Counted from the stretch's first letter, positions 39,437-49,205 are shown. The stretch is 64,000 bases of DNA from Thermoanaerobaculia bacterium (GCA_947259925.1 CAMYOG010000008.1:38825-102824); one strand, 5' to 3'. Notes: generated by a model from the sequence alone, not told the origin. A program made the numbers and translations.

Positions 39437-40623
39437 GCGCGTTTCCTCGGTGGGTCGAAGAACGGTAGCGAGGCGACGGTCGCGGTGACGGTGTGGCGCC
39501 GGTACTCGGCGGTGACCTCGATCTGGAGGCGGGTGCCGGGCTCGGCGAACTCGGAGCGGATCTGCGCCAGGGCCAGGTTCTGCTTGAGGGTCGGCGACCA
39601 GGCGCCGCTGGTCGCCATGCCGATCCACTGCCTGTCGCGGGCGTAGATCGGTCGCCCGTCGCGCCAGGCGCTGAGCGGCAGCTCGGGCGGCAGGCCGTAG
39701 CTGTTGAAGAGCCGCTCGGTCTCGTCCCAGTCGATGACCAGACCGACGAAGCGCCGGTCGGAACCGCTCTCGAGCTCGCGGCGGAGTGCTTCCTGTCCAA
39801 CGAACGGGGCGCGGTCGAGCTTCACCGTCCAGCCGAGATTGAGCTCGTACGGCGACGACTTCCGGTCCTCTATCAGGCAGTGATGGGCGCTGAAGTAGTC
39901 GACACCGTTCATCACGAACCCGGCTTCGACCCGAGCGACGTCGAGCGCGTCGAGTCCCGCGGGCAGGATCGCGTGCAGCCGGCCGGCCTCCATGACCGCG
40001 TCGTAGACCGCCTCGGCGTCCTCGGAACGGACCCAGACCTCGTACCCCAGGTCACCGGTGTAGCCGGTGCGGCTGATCCAGCCGTCGATGTGGCCGAACC
40101 TGCAGGGAGTCAGGGCGAAGAACTCGAGCGCGCCGAGGTCGGCGTCGCTGGCGTCCTCGAGGATCGCCCGCGAGCTCGGGCCCTGGAGCGACAATGCGCC
40201 CAGCCGGGTCGTCGAATCCTCGATCTGGATGTCGTAGCCCCGGCGAAAACGCTCGAACCAGTGCATCGACGGCTCGGCCGAGGTCACCCGGTAGTAGTGC
40301 TTCTCGAGCCGCGAGACCGTACCGTCGTCGATCACCTTGCCCTGGTCGTCGCACCAGCAGACGTAGGTCACCCGGCCCACCTTCAGCTTGGCGACGTTGC
40401 GCGACATGATCCGGGCCAGGAAGCTCGGCGCGTCCGGTCCGTGCACCTCGTACTTGAAGAGCGGGGTGACGTCGAGCAGGCCCGCCGAGTGCCGGAACGC
40501 GAAGTACTCCGGCTCGTGGCAGTCGGCGTAGTAGCGGACGGCGTAGTAGCCGGCCCAGTCCTTCCACAGCATGCTGTGGCAGAGCGCCGAGGTGCGCGAA
40601 TGGAAGGGGGAGGGGATCGGCAT
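39433..40623 (-). CDS. Aminomethyltransferase (GcvT-like, THF-binding fold) family protein
   Basis: 'CHSMLWKDWAGYYAVRYYADCHEPEYFAFRHSAGLLDVTPLFKYEVHGPDAPSFLARI', 'ISRTGYTGDLGYEVWV', 'AGLDALDVARVEAGF'. Confidence 0.88.
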   Translation of the reverse strand: MPIPSPFHSRTSALCHSMLWKDWAGYYAVRYYADCHEPEYFAFRHSAGLLDVTPLFKYEVHGPDAPSFLARIMSRNVAKLKVGRVTYVCWCDDQGKVIDDGTVSRLEKHYYRVTSAEPSMHWFERFRRGYDIQIEDSTTRLGALSLQGPSSRAILEDASDADLGALEFFALTPCRFGHIDGWISRTGYTGDLGYEVWVRSEDAEAVYDAVMEAGRLHAILPAGLDALDVARVEAGFVMNGVDYFSAHHCLIEDRKSSPYELNLGWTVKLDRAPFVGQEALRRELESGSDRRFVGLVIDWDETERLFNSYGLPPELPLSAWRDGRPIYARDRQWIGMATSGAWSPTLKQNLALAQIRSEFAEPGTRLQIEVTAEYRRHTVTATVASLPFFDPPRKRA

Positions 40624-40696
40624 CGGGCCTCGATCAGCGAGTTTCTCAGAACCGCGGACGGTTCGTAACCCTCGGCCGGGCGGGTACTCTCGGGTC

Positions 40697-41338
40697 GTGG
40701 GCGAGCGCGAAACCGAGTGGCCGGAGGTCGAGTCCGAGGAGTTCGGCGAGCTCCTTCGATTCACCCTGGCGGGATTCGTCGGCGGTCTGGTCGCGGCGGT
40801 CGCCCTCGATCGCGCCGGCCTCGCGCGCAGTGGGCTCGGCCAGTGGCTGGTGCGGACGCTCGCCGGCGAGGGCGAGAGCCTCATGGAGGGCTTCTACGCG
40901 CTCAGGAGCCGGCTGGCGCGCCGGGCGGAGTCGCTGGCGGAAGCGTACGGCTGGGGAAAGCTGTTTGGAATGGTCCTGCCGTGGGTGGTCGACGGGGTGA
41001 GCCGGTTGGCGGGAGTCGACGTCTACGGCGTGGAGTCGTTCTACATCCCGTTCTTCTACTCGATGTCCGACCAGGTGGGCGCCGGAGTCGCCGGCTTCGC
41101 CTTCTTCAAACGCCGTGAGCGGAGCTGGCGCGGGGCGCTCGCCGCCTACTTGCGGAGCCCGATCATGGTTACCGGCCTGCTGGTCGTGTTCCTGGTGCCG
41201 GCCGGGCTCCTGATCGCCCGACTGCTCGGCTTCTCGCCGACCACGCAGATGCGCACCGCGCTCGAGGCGATCGCCGCCAACCTCTGCTGGCTGCCGCCGC
41301 TGGTCGGTTGGCTCGGCGAGCGCCGGACGAGCCGCTAG
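40697..41338 (+). CDS. Hypothetical membrane protein
   Basis: GTG start at 40697; hydrophobic helices (FTLAGFVGGLVAAVAL; MVTGLLVVFLVPAGLLIARLLG). Confidence 0.6.
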   Translation: MGERETEWPEVESEEFGELLRFTLAGFVGGLVAAVALDRAGLARSGLGQWLVRTLAGEGESLMEGFYALRSRLARRAESLAEAYGWGKLFGMVLPWVVDGVSRLAGVDVYGVESFYIPFFYSMSDQVGAGVAGFAFFKRRERSWRGALAAYLRSPIMVTGLLVVFLVPAGLLIARLLGFSPTTQMRTALEAIAANLCWLPPLVGWLGERRTSR

Positions 41339-43047
41339 CCGCCGGCGCCCTCGTCGCTGTCGGCCTCCTCGGCCCGCGTCTGCTTCTGTGCCTCGACCAT
41401 CGCCGCCACGTTCTCGAGCAGCTGCTTGGCGTCGTAGACGATGCCGTCCTTGATCGTGTAGCGGACGCCGCCGATTCGCTCGGGCTTCTGGGTCTCGTCG
41501 TTCAGGCGCACGGCACCGGTGCCGTAGAGCACCTTCAGGTTGTGAATCGGGTTCTCCTCGACGAGCACCAGGTCGGCCAGAAAGCCCTCGCGGATGACGC
41601 CGTACTCGATCGGCTTGCCGGTCGGCTTGGCGATCTCCATCGCGCCGTGCATGGTCGCCGCCCGGATCACCTCGAGCGGGTGGAAGCCGGCCTCCTGGAG
41701 GAGCTCCATCTCCCAGATCGTGCCGAACCCGTAAAGCTGGTAGATGAAGCCCGAGTCGGAGCCGACGGTCACCTTGCCGCCGCGGTTCTTGTAGTCGTTC
41801 AGGAAGCTCATCCAGACCTGCATGAACTTGCGCCAGGCGACCTCGTCCCAGGTGGTCCAGTCGAACCAGTAGGAGCCGTGGTCCTCGCGGCTCGGATCGA
41901 AGAAGTCCTGCAGCGACGGCAGGGTGTAACTCGGGTGCCAGTCGGCATTGCGCGCGCGCATGACGTCGCGGCCCGCCGAGTAGATGGTCATCGTCGGGTT
42001 GATGTAGAAGTCGAGCTCGAGGAACTCGTCGAGCAACGCGTTCCACTCGTCGCTGCCGCGTGGGTGGATCAGCTTCCACTGGCGCGCGACCTGGCCGAAA
42101 CGGTGCTGCTCGTCCATGTAGTTCATGTCGTCCGGCCACGGCTGGACGTCGTGGTTCTTGTAGAGCGACTCGAACAGGCCGTAGAAGTGGGTCATCCCGG
42201 TCATGCCCAGGCGAGCCGCGTCGATCGCGTTCATCTGGGCGACGCCCATCTGGCCGAGATGGGCGGTCGAGCCCAGGCCGAGCTTGTTCGCCTCGTCGAT
42301 CAGCGCGGCCATGATCGCCGGCGGGTAGGCGCCGAGCTTGAGGCCCTGGACCCCCTTCTCATGGGCGAAGCGTACCCATGCGCGGGCGTCTTCGGGCGTC
42401 CGGATGTCGCGCTCCTTCCACTCCTCGCCCGAGCCGGGCCGCTGGTAGGAGACGATCCGCGGCGCCACGATCTCGTTCCTGGCGCTCCGCGCTCGCTCGC
42501 TCAGGTCCCACTCGAACTTGCCGGTCGGCACGCCGCGGACCGTGGTGATGCCGTGGGCGAGCCAGAGCTTGTAGACGTACTCGGCCTCCGGCGCCTTGGG
42601 CACGCCGCCGGTATGAGCGTGCAGGTCGACGATGCCGGGCATGACGTACCAGCCCTCGGCGTCGATCTCCTTGGTGGCGTCCTCGAGCCGCTTGTCGTCC
42701 TTCATCCCGAGGCCGGGGGTGCCGACGACCTCGATCTCCTCGATCCGGTTCCCCTCGATGGCGATGTCGACCGGCCCGAGAGGCGGTGCTCCGGTACCGG
42801 TGATCATGGTCACGCCGCGGATGATCAGACGCTCGAACGGACCCTCGCCCTCGCCCTCGCGCCGGTCCGGCGCCGGAGCAACCTGCTTGTCGTCTTCCTC
42901 TTCTTCCGCTTCGGCCTCACCTTCGGCAGCTTCGTCCTCCTGCGCGGCGAGCGGGCCGATCGGCTCGGCGGTAGCGGCTTCGAAGCCGGCGGCCAACCAG
43001 ACCAGAGACAGCAGCGTGAAGCACACCAGGGTCTTGAGAGCGCTCAT
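41335..43047 (-). CDS. Amidohydrolase family protein (secreted)
   Basis: Signal peptide MSALKTLVCFTLLSLVWLAAGFEAATA; 'GWYVMPGIVDLHAHTGG'; 'TVGSDSGFIYQLYGFGT'; 'GFLADLVLVEENPI'. Confidence 0.9.
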   Translation of the reverse strand: MSALKTLVCFTLLSLVWLAAGFEAATAEPIGPLAAQEDEAAEGEAEAEEEEDDKQVAPAPDRREGEGEGPFERLIIRGVTMITGTGAPPLGPVDIAIEGNRIEEIEVVGTPGLGMKDDKRLEDATKEIDAEGWYVMPGIVDLHAHTGGVPKAPEAEYVYKLWLAHGITTVRGVPTGKFEWDLSERARSARNEIVAPRIVSYQRPGSGEEWKERDIRTPEDARAWVRFAHEKGVQGLKLGAYPPAIMAALIDEANKLGLGSTAHLGQMGVAQMNAIDAARLGMTGMTHFYGLFESLYKNHDVQPWPDDMNYMDEQHRFGQVARQWKLIHPRGSDEWNALLDEFLELDFYINPTMTIYSAGRDVMRARNADWHPSYTLPSLQDFFDPSREDHGSYWFDWTTWDEVAWRKFMQVWMSFLNDYKNRGGKVTVGSDSGFIYQLYGFGTIWEMELLQEAGFHPLEVIRAATMHGAMEIAKPTGKPIEYGVIREGFLADLVLVEENPIHNLKVLYGTGAVRLNDETQKPERIGGVRYTIKDGIVYDAKQLLENVAAMVEAQKQTRAEEADSDEGAGG

Positions 43048-43111
43048 CCAAACCTCCCTCGGGAACGTCGTTTCCAGAACGGCGCCAATAGTCTCACAGC
43101 CAATTCGTAAT

Positions 43112-43200
43112 TCGGGGACAGGTTGCCTATTTCCTCTCACCTTCCGAGACCGATTGGGCGCGGACGGTAATGCGAGAGGAAATAGGCAACCTGTCCCCGA
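43112..43200. repeat. 89-bp element with 27-bp perfect inverted arms (REP/palindromic type)
   Basis: Left tcggggacaggttgcctatttcctctc (43112-43138), right gagaggaaataggcaacctgtccccga (43174-43200), 35-nt spacer; overlaps the 3' end of the methyltransferase ORF. Confidence 0.85.
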
Positions 43201-43810
43201 TTCTTGCGGTGCCCCAGAAGGTGTAGCGGAGGGGCTTCGGTCCCGGGAAGAAGCCGGTCCGGAGGCCTTGGATCTCGAAGCCGCCCGACTCGATCAGCTG
43301 GGGGATCGGTCGGTTCAGATGACAGCCGCCGGCGAGCCGGCCCCAGATCGGCTGCAGCCGGTGCTGCCATTTCCGGAGTGACTCGTCGTCTGCCAGCCCG
43401 TGCTCGCAGAACACGAACTCACCCTCCGGGCGCAGGACGCGACGCATCTCGGACAGCGCCGCGAGCGGCTCCGGGATCGTGCACAGTGCATAGGTCGTCA
43501 GGACGGTGTCGACCGAGTCGTCTTCGAGCGGTATCTCCTCGGCGCTCGCCTCCAGGAACTCGGTTTCGAACTCGAGCGCGTCGATCCGCTCGCGCGCCAA
43601 TCTCCAGCCGAGCGGCTCCGGATCGAGGGCCCAGACGCGCTCGACGAGCTCGGGGTCCATCAGCGGCAGGTTGTGTCCCGAGCCGGCGCCCAGCTCCAAG
43701 ACCCGGCCGCGCACGTACGGCATGACGTTCTCTCGCGACCTCAGGGTGGACTCGATGCCGGTCGCGACGTCGACGATCCGCGGCAGGACATGCCGGCGCC
43801 AGACACCCAC
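43127..43810 (-). CDS. Class I SAM-dependent methyltransferase
   Basis: 'VLELGAGSGHNLPLM', 'DSVDTVLTTYALCTIPEPLAALSEMRRVLRPEGEFVFCEHG'; C-terminal ~20 aa are encoded by the inverted-repeat element. Confidence 0.87.
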   Translation of the reverse strand: MGVWRRHVLPRIVDVATGIESTLRSRENVMPYVRGRVLELGAGSGHNLPLMDPELVERVWALDPEPLGWRLARERIDALEFETEFLEASAEEIPLEDDSVDTVLTTYALCTIPEPLAALSEMRRVLRPEGEFVFCEHGLADDESLRKWQHRLQPIWGRLAGGCHLNRPIPQLIESGGFEIQGLRTGFFPGPKPLRYTFWGTARIGDRLPISSRITVRAQSVSEGERK

Positions 43811-46150
43811 TCAAGCACCCTCGCTCTGGATTCGCCGTCCCTTCTCGACCGCGGCCATCGCCTCGGCCTCGCGCCCCTGTCGGTTCAGGATGTCGGCCAG
43901 CACGAAGTAGCCGAGCGGTCCGGCCCCGCCGTCGGGGTCCCTGGCGAGGCCCTTGCGCACGATCTCCTCGGCTCGGCCGAGATCCTCTCCGCGATCCATC
44001 AACAGCTTGGCCAGGTAGTAGTGGCCGATGACGAACTCCGGGTTGGCCTCGATCGCGGCCTCGAAGGACGCCTGCTGCCGGTCGAGCTCGCCGGCCCGGC
44101 CGAGCAGCCGGCCGAGGTTGAAGTGCGCCTGGTAGTGCGACGGCGCGCGGGCGACGGTCTCCTCGTAGAGCCGGATCGCATGGTCCATGTCCCGTCGCTC
44201 CTCGGCGAGCACGGCGAGGTTGAATCGGGGCTGCGCCAGGGCGTCGCTTCGCTCGATCGCGGTCAGGAAGCGCGCCTCCGCTTCGCCGGGCCGGCCATCG
44301 AGGGCGAGCAGCTCACCGAGCTGGTTGAACAGAATCGGCGGCGTGTTGTCGCGCACGACCGCACCCTCGAGCAGGGCGATCGCCTCGGCGCGGTTGCCGA
44401 GCTCGACCTCGATATTGGTCGTCGCCAGGACCGCCTTGCTGTCGTGGGGCATCAGCTCGACCAGCCGGCGAAACCCGACCAGCGCCTCCTGCTTGCGCCC
44501 CAGCCGCCGGTAGGCAGCGGCGAGCCCGAACAGCGAGCTCTTGTGCTCCGCGTCGAGTGCGAGGGCTCGTTGAAACAGCTCGATCGCCCGCTCGTGATCG
44601 CCGCCCTTGGCGGCGATGTTGCCGAGCATCTGCCAGGCGTCGATCATGCCGTCGTCGAGCTGGATGGCCTTTTCCAGGCGCTTCTCGGCCTCCGCGTAGT
44701 CCTCCTGGCTGATGAAGCTCTGGGCCCACATGATCGACTGGTGGATCTCGACCTTGTCTTTGGGGTCGGCACGCGGAACGTCTGGGTCCTGGTCGTCGAG
44801 GTCACCCCGGCCGGCGAGATAGCCGAGCGCCTCGAGCTGCGCCAGAGCCGCCTCGTCGATGTCGGGTTGGCGGGCCGCTTCCGAATCGCCCCGCTCGATG
44901 GCCTCGCGCAAGGCCTCCAGTCGACCCGCCAGATCCGAAGCGAGCTCCCGGTCACGCCGGAAGGCGTTGGTCTGCTCGCCGCCGTCGGCGGTCAGGTCGT
45001 AGAGCTCTGGCGTCGGCGCGTCGATGTATTTGTGACCGGCGCGGCGGAGCGCCTGCAGCGGCGCCCAGCCGTAGTGGAGCAGGGGGTAGTACGACTCCGA
45101 ATAGACCTGGCGCTCGACTTCGACCGAGCGACCGAGCATCAGCGGCAGCAGGCTCTCGCCCTGAATGGAGTCCGGCGCCGTCCTGCCGAGCGCCTCGAGC
45201 ACGGTCGGCACGAGGTCGACATGGCTGACCGGCTGGTCGACGGTCGTGCCACCGAGGTCGCCGAACGGTGCTCGCACGATCAGCGGCACGCGCACGGTCG
45301 AGTCGTAGACGAAGAAGCCGTGGAAGCTCTCGTTGTGGTCGCCGAGCCCCTCGCCGTGGTCGGCGGTCAGGACGACCAGCGATTCGTCGAGCAGACCGCG
45401 CTCGGTCAGCTGCTCGCGGAAGCTGCCGACCAGCGAGTCGGTGTAAGCGACCTCGGCCTCATAAGGCCGATCGGGGTAGCTCGACTTGTACGGCTCCGGT
45501 GGCGTGTACGGGTCGTGCGGATCGAACAGGTGCAACCAGAGGAAGAAGGGCCGGTCGGCCGGACGCTCGTCGAGCCAGGCGACGGCCTCGTCGAGCGTCT
45601 CCTGTCCGGCACGCTGCACCGACCCGAGATTGACTTGCTTTTCGGAGCGCAGGTCGAAGTCGTCGAAGTAGTGGCCGAAGCCGCGTCCGATCCCCCAGCG
45701 CCGATCGAGCACGAAGGCGCTCACGAATCCGGCGGTCGAGTAGCCAGCTCCGAGCAGCATCTCGGCGAGGGTCGGCACACTCTCGTCCAGGTAGTAGCCG
45801 ACATTCTCGCGCACGCCATGGTAGGGCGGGTAGGTCCCGGTCATGATCGTCGAGTGCGCCGGCAGGGTGAACGGAACGGCGCTGGCCGCACTCGTGAAGC
45901 GCACGCCCTCGGCCGCCAGGGCGTCCATGTGGGGAGTCTGGACGTCGCTGCCGTACGAGGAGAGCCGGTCGGCCCGCAGCGTGTCGATCGTGATCAGGAT
46001 GACGTTCAATCGCCCCAGGTCGCGATCGCCCGCCTGTCGACGCCACTCTTCGGCTGGCGTCTTCGGCGCCGAGCAGGCGATCAGCGCCGCCAGGCCGAAG
46101 GAGCCCGCGAGCGCCAGGTTTCGGAGGCGCTTTGCTATAGTTTTGCCCAC
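43811..46150 (-). CDS. Sulfatase-like hydrolase with C-terminal TPR repeats (lipoprotein)
   Basis: Lipobox-like 'ALIACSAP'; 'NVILITIDTLRADRLSSYG...VPFTLPAHSTIMTG', 'VVLTADHGEGLGDH'; multiple TPR units. Confidence 0.9.
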   Translation of the reverse strand: MGKTIAKRLRNLALAGSFGLAALIACSAPKTPAEEWRRQAGDRDLGRLNVILITIDTLRADRLSSYGSDVQTPHMDALAAEGVRFTSAASAVPFTLPAHSTIMTGTYPPYHGVRENVGYYLDESVPTLAEMLLGAGYSTAGFVSAFVLDRRWGIGRGFGHYFDDFDLRSEKQVNLGSVQRAGQETLDEAVAWLDERPADRPFFLWLHLFDPHDPYTPPEPYKSSYPDRPYEAEVAYTDSLVGSFREQLTERGLLDESLVVLTADHGEGLGDHNESFHGFFVYDSTVRVPLIVRAPFGDLGGTTVDQPVSHVDLVPTVLEALGRTAPDSIQGESLLPLMLGRSVEVERQVYSESYYPLLHYGWAPLQALRRAGHKYIDAPTPELYDLTADGGEQTNAFRRDRELASDLAGRLEALREAIERGDSEAARQPDIDEAALAQLEALGYLAGRGDLDDQDPDVPRADPKDKVEIHQSIMWAQSFISQEDYAEAEKRLEKAIQLDDGMIDAWQMLGNIAAKGGDHERAIELFQRALALDAEHKSSLFGLAAAYRRLGRKQEALVGFRRLVELMPHDSKAVLATTNIEVELGNRAEAIALLEGAVVRDNTPPILFNQLGELLALDGRPGEAEARFLTAIERSDALAQPRFNLAVLAEERRDMDHAIRLYEETVARAPSHYQAHFNLGRLLGRAGELDRQQASFEAAIEANPEFVIGHYYLAKLLMDRGEDLGRAEEIVRKGLARDPDGGAGPLGYFVLADILNRQGREAEAMAAVEKGRRIQSEGA

Positions 46151-46207
46151 TGGTGCGGTGGTAGGAGCGCTCGGATCCTTCCGTGAGCAGCTGGAAAAGG
46201 GGGGCGC

Positions 46208-48976
46208 ATGAATAGACGAATCCCGACGATTCTGGTTTCTCTCGCCGTTCTGCTGGCGCTCGTGCAGCCGGCGGCTGGGCAGACGACCGGCAGTATACGC
46301 GGCACGGTCGTCGACGCCGCGGGCTCGGTGCTACCGGGTGTGACCGTGAGTCTGAGCGGCGAGCTGATCCGCGCCGAGCGCTCGACGGTGACCAGCGGCA
46401 CCGGCAAGTTCTCGTTCAGCGCCATCCCTCCGGGAGTGGTCACCGTCACCGCTGCTCTCGACGGCTTCGAGAGCGAGTCGATCGAGGTGCGCGTGAGCAT
46501 CACCGAGGCGACCAGCGTGAACCTGGCGCTGCGGCCCGCGGAGCGCGTGGAGGAGGCGCTGACGGTAATCTCGGCGGCGCCGCTGATCAACCCGACCTCG
46601 AACGCCGTCGGCTCCAACTTCCCGGCCGAGTTCCTGGAGGACATGCCGACCGAAGGCTTCTTTCAGGAGTACATGGAGATCGCTCCGGGTATCAGCCGCT
46701 CTTCGGAGGGCGGCCTTCGGTTCTCGGCGTTCGGCTCGAGCACCTCCTCGAACTCCTGGAACATCGACGGTCTGAACGCCACCGCGGGCGACACCGGCAA
46801 CGCCTGGTGGTACATCAACCCCGACACCATCGCCGAGATGCAGGTGCTCGGCATCGGCGCACCGGCCGAGTTCGGGTCGATGTCCGGCGCGGCGATCAAC
46901 GTCGTGACCAAGTCGGGCACCAATACCCACAAGGGCAAGCTCAACTGGTCGGAGCAGCCCGAATCGCTCACCACCACCAACGTCGAGATCGACGGCCCGA
47001 CCGGGCGTACCGGGCACGAGCGCGACATCTTCCGCCTGCTGATGCTCACCGGCGGCGGGCCGATCAGGGAAGACAAGCTCTGGTACTTCGGTGCTCTCGA
47101 GTACAGCCAGGACGCGATCTCGGAGCCGGGCACCGATCCGAACCTGATCAAGCCGTTCGAGTGGTGGCGCTACGACCTGAGACTGACCGCCAGCCTGAAC
47201 CCGAGCAACACGCTCGACCTGAAGGGCCACTACGAGGACTACGACTGGAACTTCCCGGGTGAGATCGGTACCGCACCCTCGGCGACCGCCATCGAGCTCG
47301 GCTACAACCCGGCCTGGGGGCTCCTCTGGCAGTCGGTGCTCTCCAACAACACCTTTCTCGAAGTCCACTACGCCGGCTGGACCGGCGACGACTTCTGGCG
47401 CTCGCAGACCGGCAGCACCGAGGTGCCGTTCTTCGACGGCACCGTGACCCCGACCCAGGTCACCGGCGGCGTCACCTATCCGTACGACTACTTCCTGTCG
47501 CGCGACCAGGTGGACGTCAAGCTGTCCCACTTCGCCGACGAGTTCCTCGCCGGGAGCCACGACTTCAAGTTCGGCGTCCAGTACAGCCAGGGTGACGCCA
47601 AGACCGAGGTGGTGCCGGCGTTCGGCGGGTTCTACCTGTACAAGTACGAGTACTACCCGGGCTATCCCTACTACTACAAGTACGAGCAGCTGCCGCACTA
47701 CTACGGTAGCGAGTCGGAGACCCTGTCGCTGTTCGTCGACGACTCCTGGCGGATCACCGATAGCGTGACGCTCAACCTGGGCGTCCGCTACGATCAGGAC
47801 AGCTCCGACATCCCGGCCTACAACCGTCTCGACATCGACGGCAACCCGACCGGCGAGGTGATCCCGGGCGTCGACGACGTGGTCGAGTGGGAGACGATCG
47901 CGCCACGCATCGGGCTGACCTGGCAGGTGGGCAAGCAGAAGCGGGGAGTCGTACGGGCCTCGTACGGCAAGTACTTCGACGCCAACGTCAGCGGCAACTG
48001 GAACTGGCCGCCTCCCGACCTACCGGCGTTCACCTACTCCTACAGCTACGCCCCGGACGGCTACTTCTACACCTTCAGCGAGTTCACCAGCGACAACGTC
48101 GCCCTGCCCGATCCGAACATGGATCCGCCCGAGGCCGATCAGATCGCGATCGGCTACGAGCATCAGATCGGCAACGACTTCGCGCTCGGCATCATGGGCG
48201 TCTTCAAGGACACGGAAAACCTGATCGGCTGGGAGATCCTGGGCGACGGCGTCTACGAGCTCGTGCCGTTCGTCGACCCGGAGACCGGCCGCGTGCTCCA
48301 GCTGGCGAGCATCGTCGAGCGGCCGACGGTGCGCAAGGGCAACCGCCCCGGGGCCGGCTCCCTGGCGCCGCCGGGCGCCATCTACGAGCAGGAGTACGAG
48401 GGCTTCATCCTGAGCCTGAACAAACGCTATTCGAACGGCTGGTCGCTGCGCTCGAGCTACACCTATTCAGAGTCCTCGGGGCGTATACCGAGGCCGCTCC
48501 AACAGACCCAGCACACGCCGTTCTACGGCAGTCTCGAGGGCTCCGACCCGAATGCCCACCTGAACGCCGACCAGCTGCTACAGGGCGACCGCAAGCACGT
48601 CGTGCAGATCCAGAGCACCTTCGAGCTGCCCTGGCAGATGGACGGTACCGCCAGCTTCAGTTTCCTGGGAGGGCGGCCGTACAGCCGGCAGGCCAGGACG
48701 AGTCTCGATCAAGGCGGTACCACCTTCATTGTCGAGCCGGCGAACGACAACCTGCGTCTGCCCGATCAGACGATTCTAGACGTGGGCTTTGGCAGGAGCT
48801 TCGACCTGGCGTCGGGTACCCGGGTGCGCCTCGACGCACAGGTGATCAACGTCCTCAACGAGGACGCCAACGACTTCTGGCAGAGCTCGGACTATCGCCG
48901 CGGCGTCTTCGTACCGAGCGACTGGGTCTTCCCGAGGCGGGTGCAGCTGCGGCTCCAGTTCTCCTGGGGCGACTAG
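46208..48976 (+). CDS. TonB-dependent receptor with carboxypeptidase-regulatory-like N-terminal domain (Oar-like)
   Basis: 'TTGSIRGTVVDAAGSVLPGVTVSLSG'; plug region; beta-barrel; terminal 'RRVQLRLQFSWGD'. Confidence 0.9.
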   Translation: MNRRIPTILVSLAVLLALVQPAAGQTTGSIRGTVVDAAGSVLPGVTVSLSGELIRAERSTVTSGTGKFSFSAIPPGVVTVTAALDGFESESIEVRVSITEATSVNLALRPAERVEEALTVISAAPLINPTSNAVGSNFPAEFLEDMPTEGFFQEYMEIAPGISRSSEGGLRFSAFGSSTSSNSWNIDGLNATAGDTGNAWWYINPDTIAEMQVLGIGAPAEFGSMSGAAINVVTKSGTNTHKGKLNWSEQPESLTTTNVEIDGPTGRTGHERDIFRLLMLTGGGPIREDKLWYFGALEYSQDAISEPGTDPNLIKPFEWWRYDLRLTASLNPSNTLDLKGHYEDYDWNFPGEIGTAPSATAIELGYNPAWGLLWQSVLSNNTFLEVHYAGWTGDDFWRSQTGSTEVPFFDGTVTPTQVTGGVTYPYDYFLSRDQVDVKLSHFADEFLAGSHDFKFGVQYSQGDAKTEVVPAFGGFYLYKYEYYPGYPYYYKYEQLPHYYGSESETLSLFVDDSWRITDSVTLNLGVRYDQDSSDIPAYNRLDIDGNPTGEVIPGVDDVVEWETIAPRIGLTWQVGKQKRGVVRASYGKYFDANVSGNWNWPPPDLPAFTYSYSYAPDGYFYTFSEFTSDNVALPDPNMDPPEADQIAIGYEHQIGNDFALGIMGVFKDTENLIGWEILGDGVYELVPFVDPETGRVLQLASIVERPTVRKGNRPGAGSLAPPGAIYEQEYEGFILSLNKRYSNGWSLRSSYTYSESSGRIPRPLQQTQHTPFYGSLEGSDPNAHLNADQLLQGDRKHVVQIQSTFELPWQMDGTASFSFLGGRPYSRQARTSLDQGGTTFIVEPANDNLRLPDQTILDVGFGRSFDLASGTRVRLDAQVINVLNEDANDFWQSSDYRRGVFVPSDWVFPRRVQLRLQFSWGD

Positions 48977-49020
48977 CCGCGCGCCTGGGGCACGTCATCT
49001 CGCCGTGTCCTCGGTCCTCA

Positions 49021-49205
49021 GCTCCTGCGGCGTACAGACGTACGCCTCGTCGCTTCGTCCCTGCGGTACGACGATCTGACGCACCCCAGGCCCGCGGCTA
49101 CGCCGCTCCGTAGGGCGGGACAGGCTCCTACGGCGTACGGACGTACGCCTCGTCGCCTCACCGCGGCGGTACGACGATCTGACGCACTCCACGCGCGGCT
49201 ACGCC
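49021..49205. repeat. Two-copy ~102-bp imperfect direct repeat in convergent intergenic region
   Basis: Copies at 49021-49104 and 49123-49205 share 'gctcctRcggcgtacRgacgtacgcctcgtcgc', 'gcggtacgacgatctgacgcac' and 'gcggctacgcc'. Confidence 0.8.

Noticed and set aside
43400-46186. 928-aa + strand ORF
   Set aside because: Antisense to the methyltransferase and sulfatase-TPR genes, which carry clear motifs.
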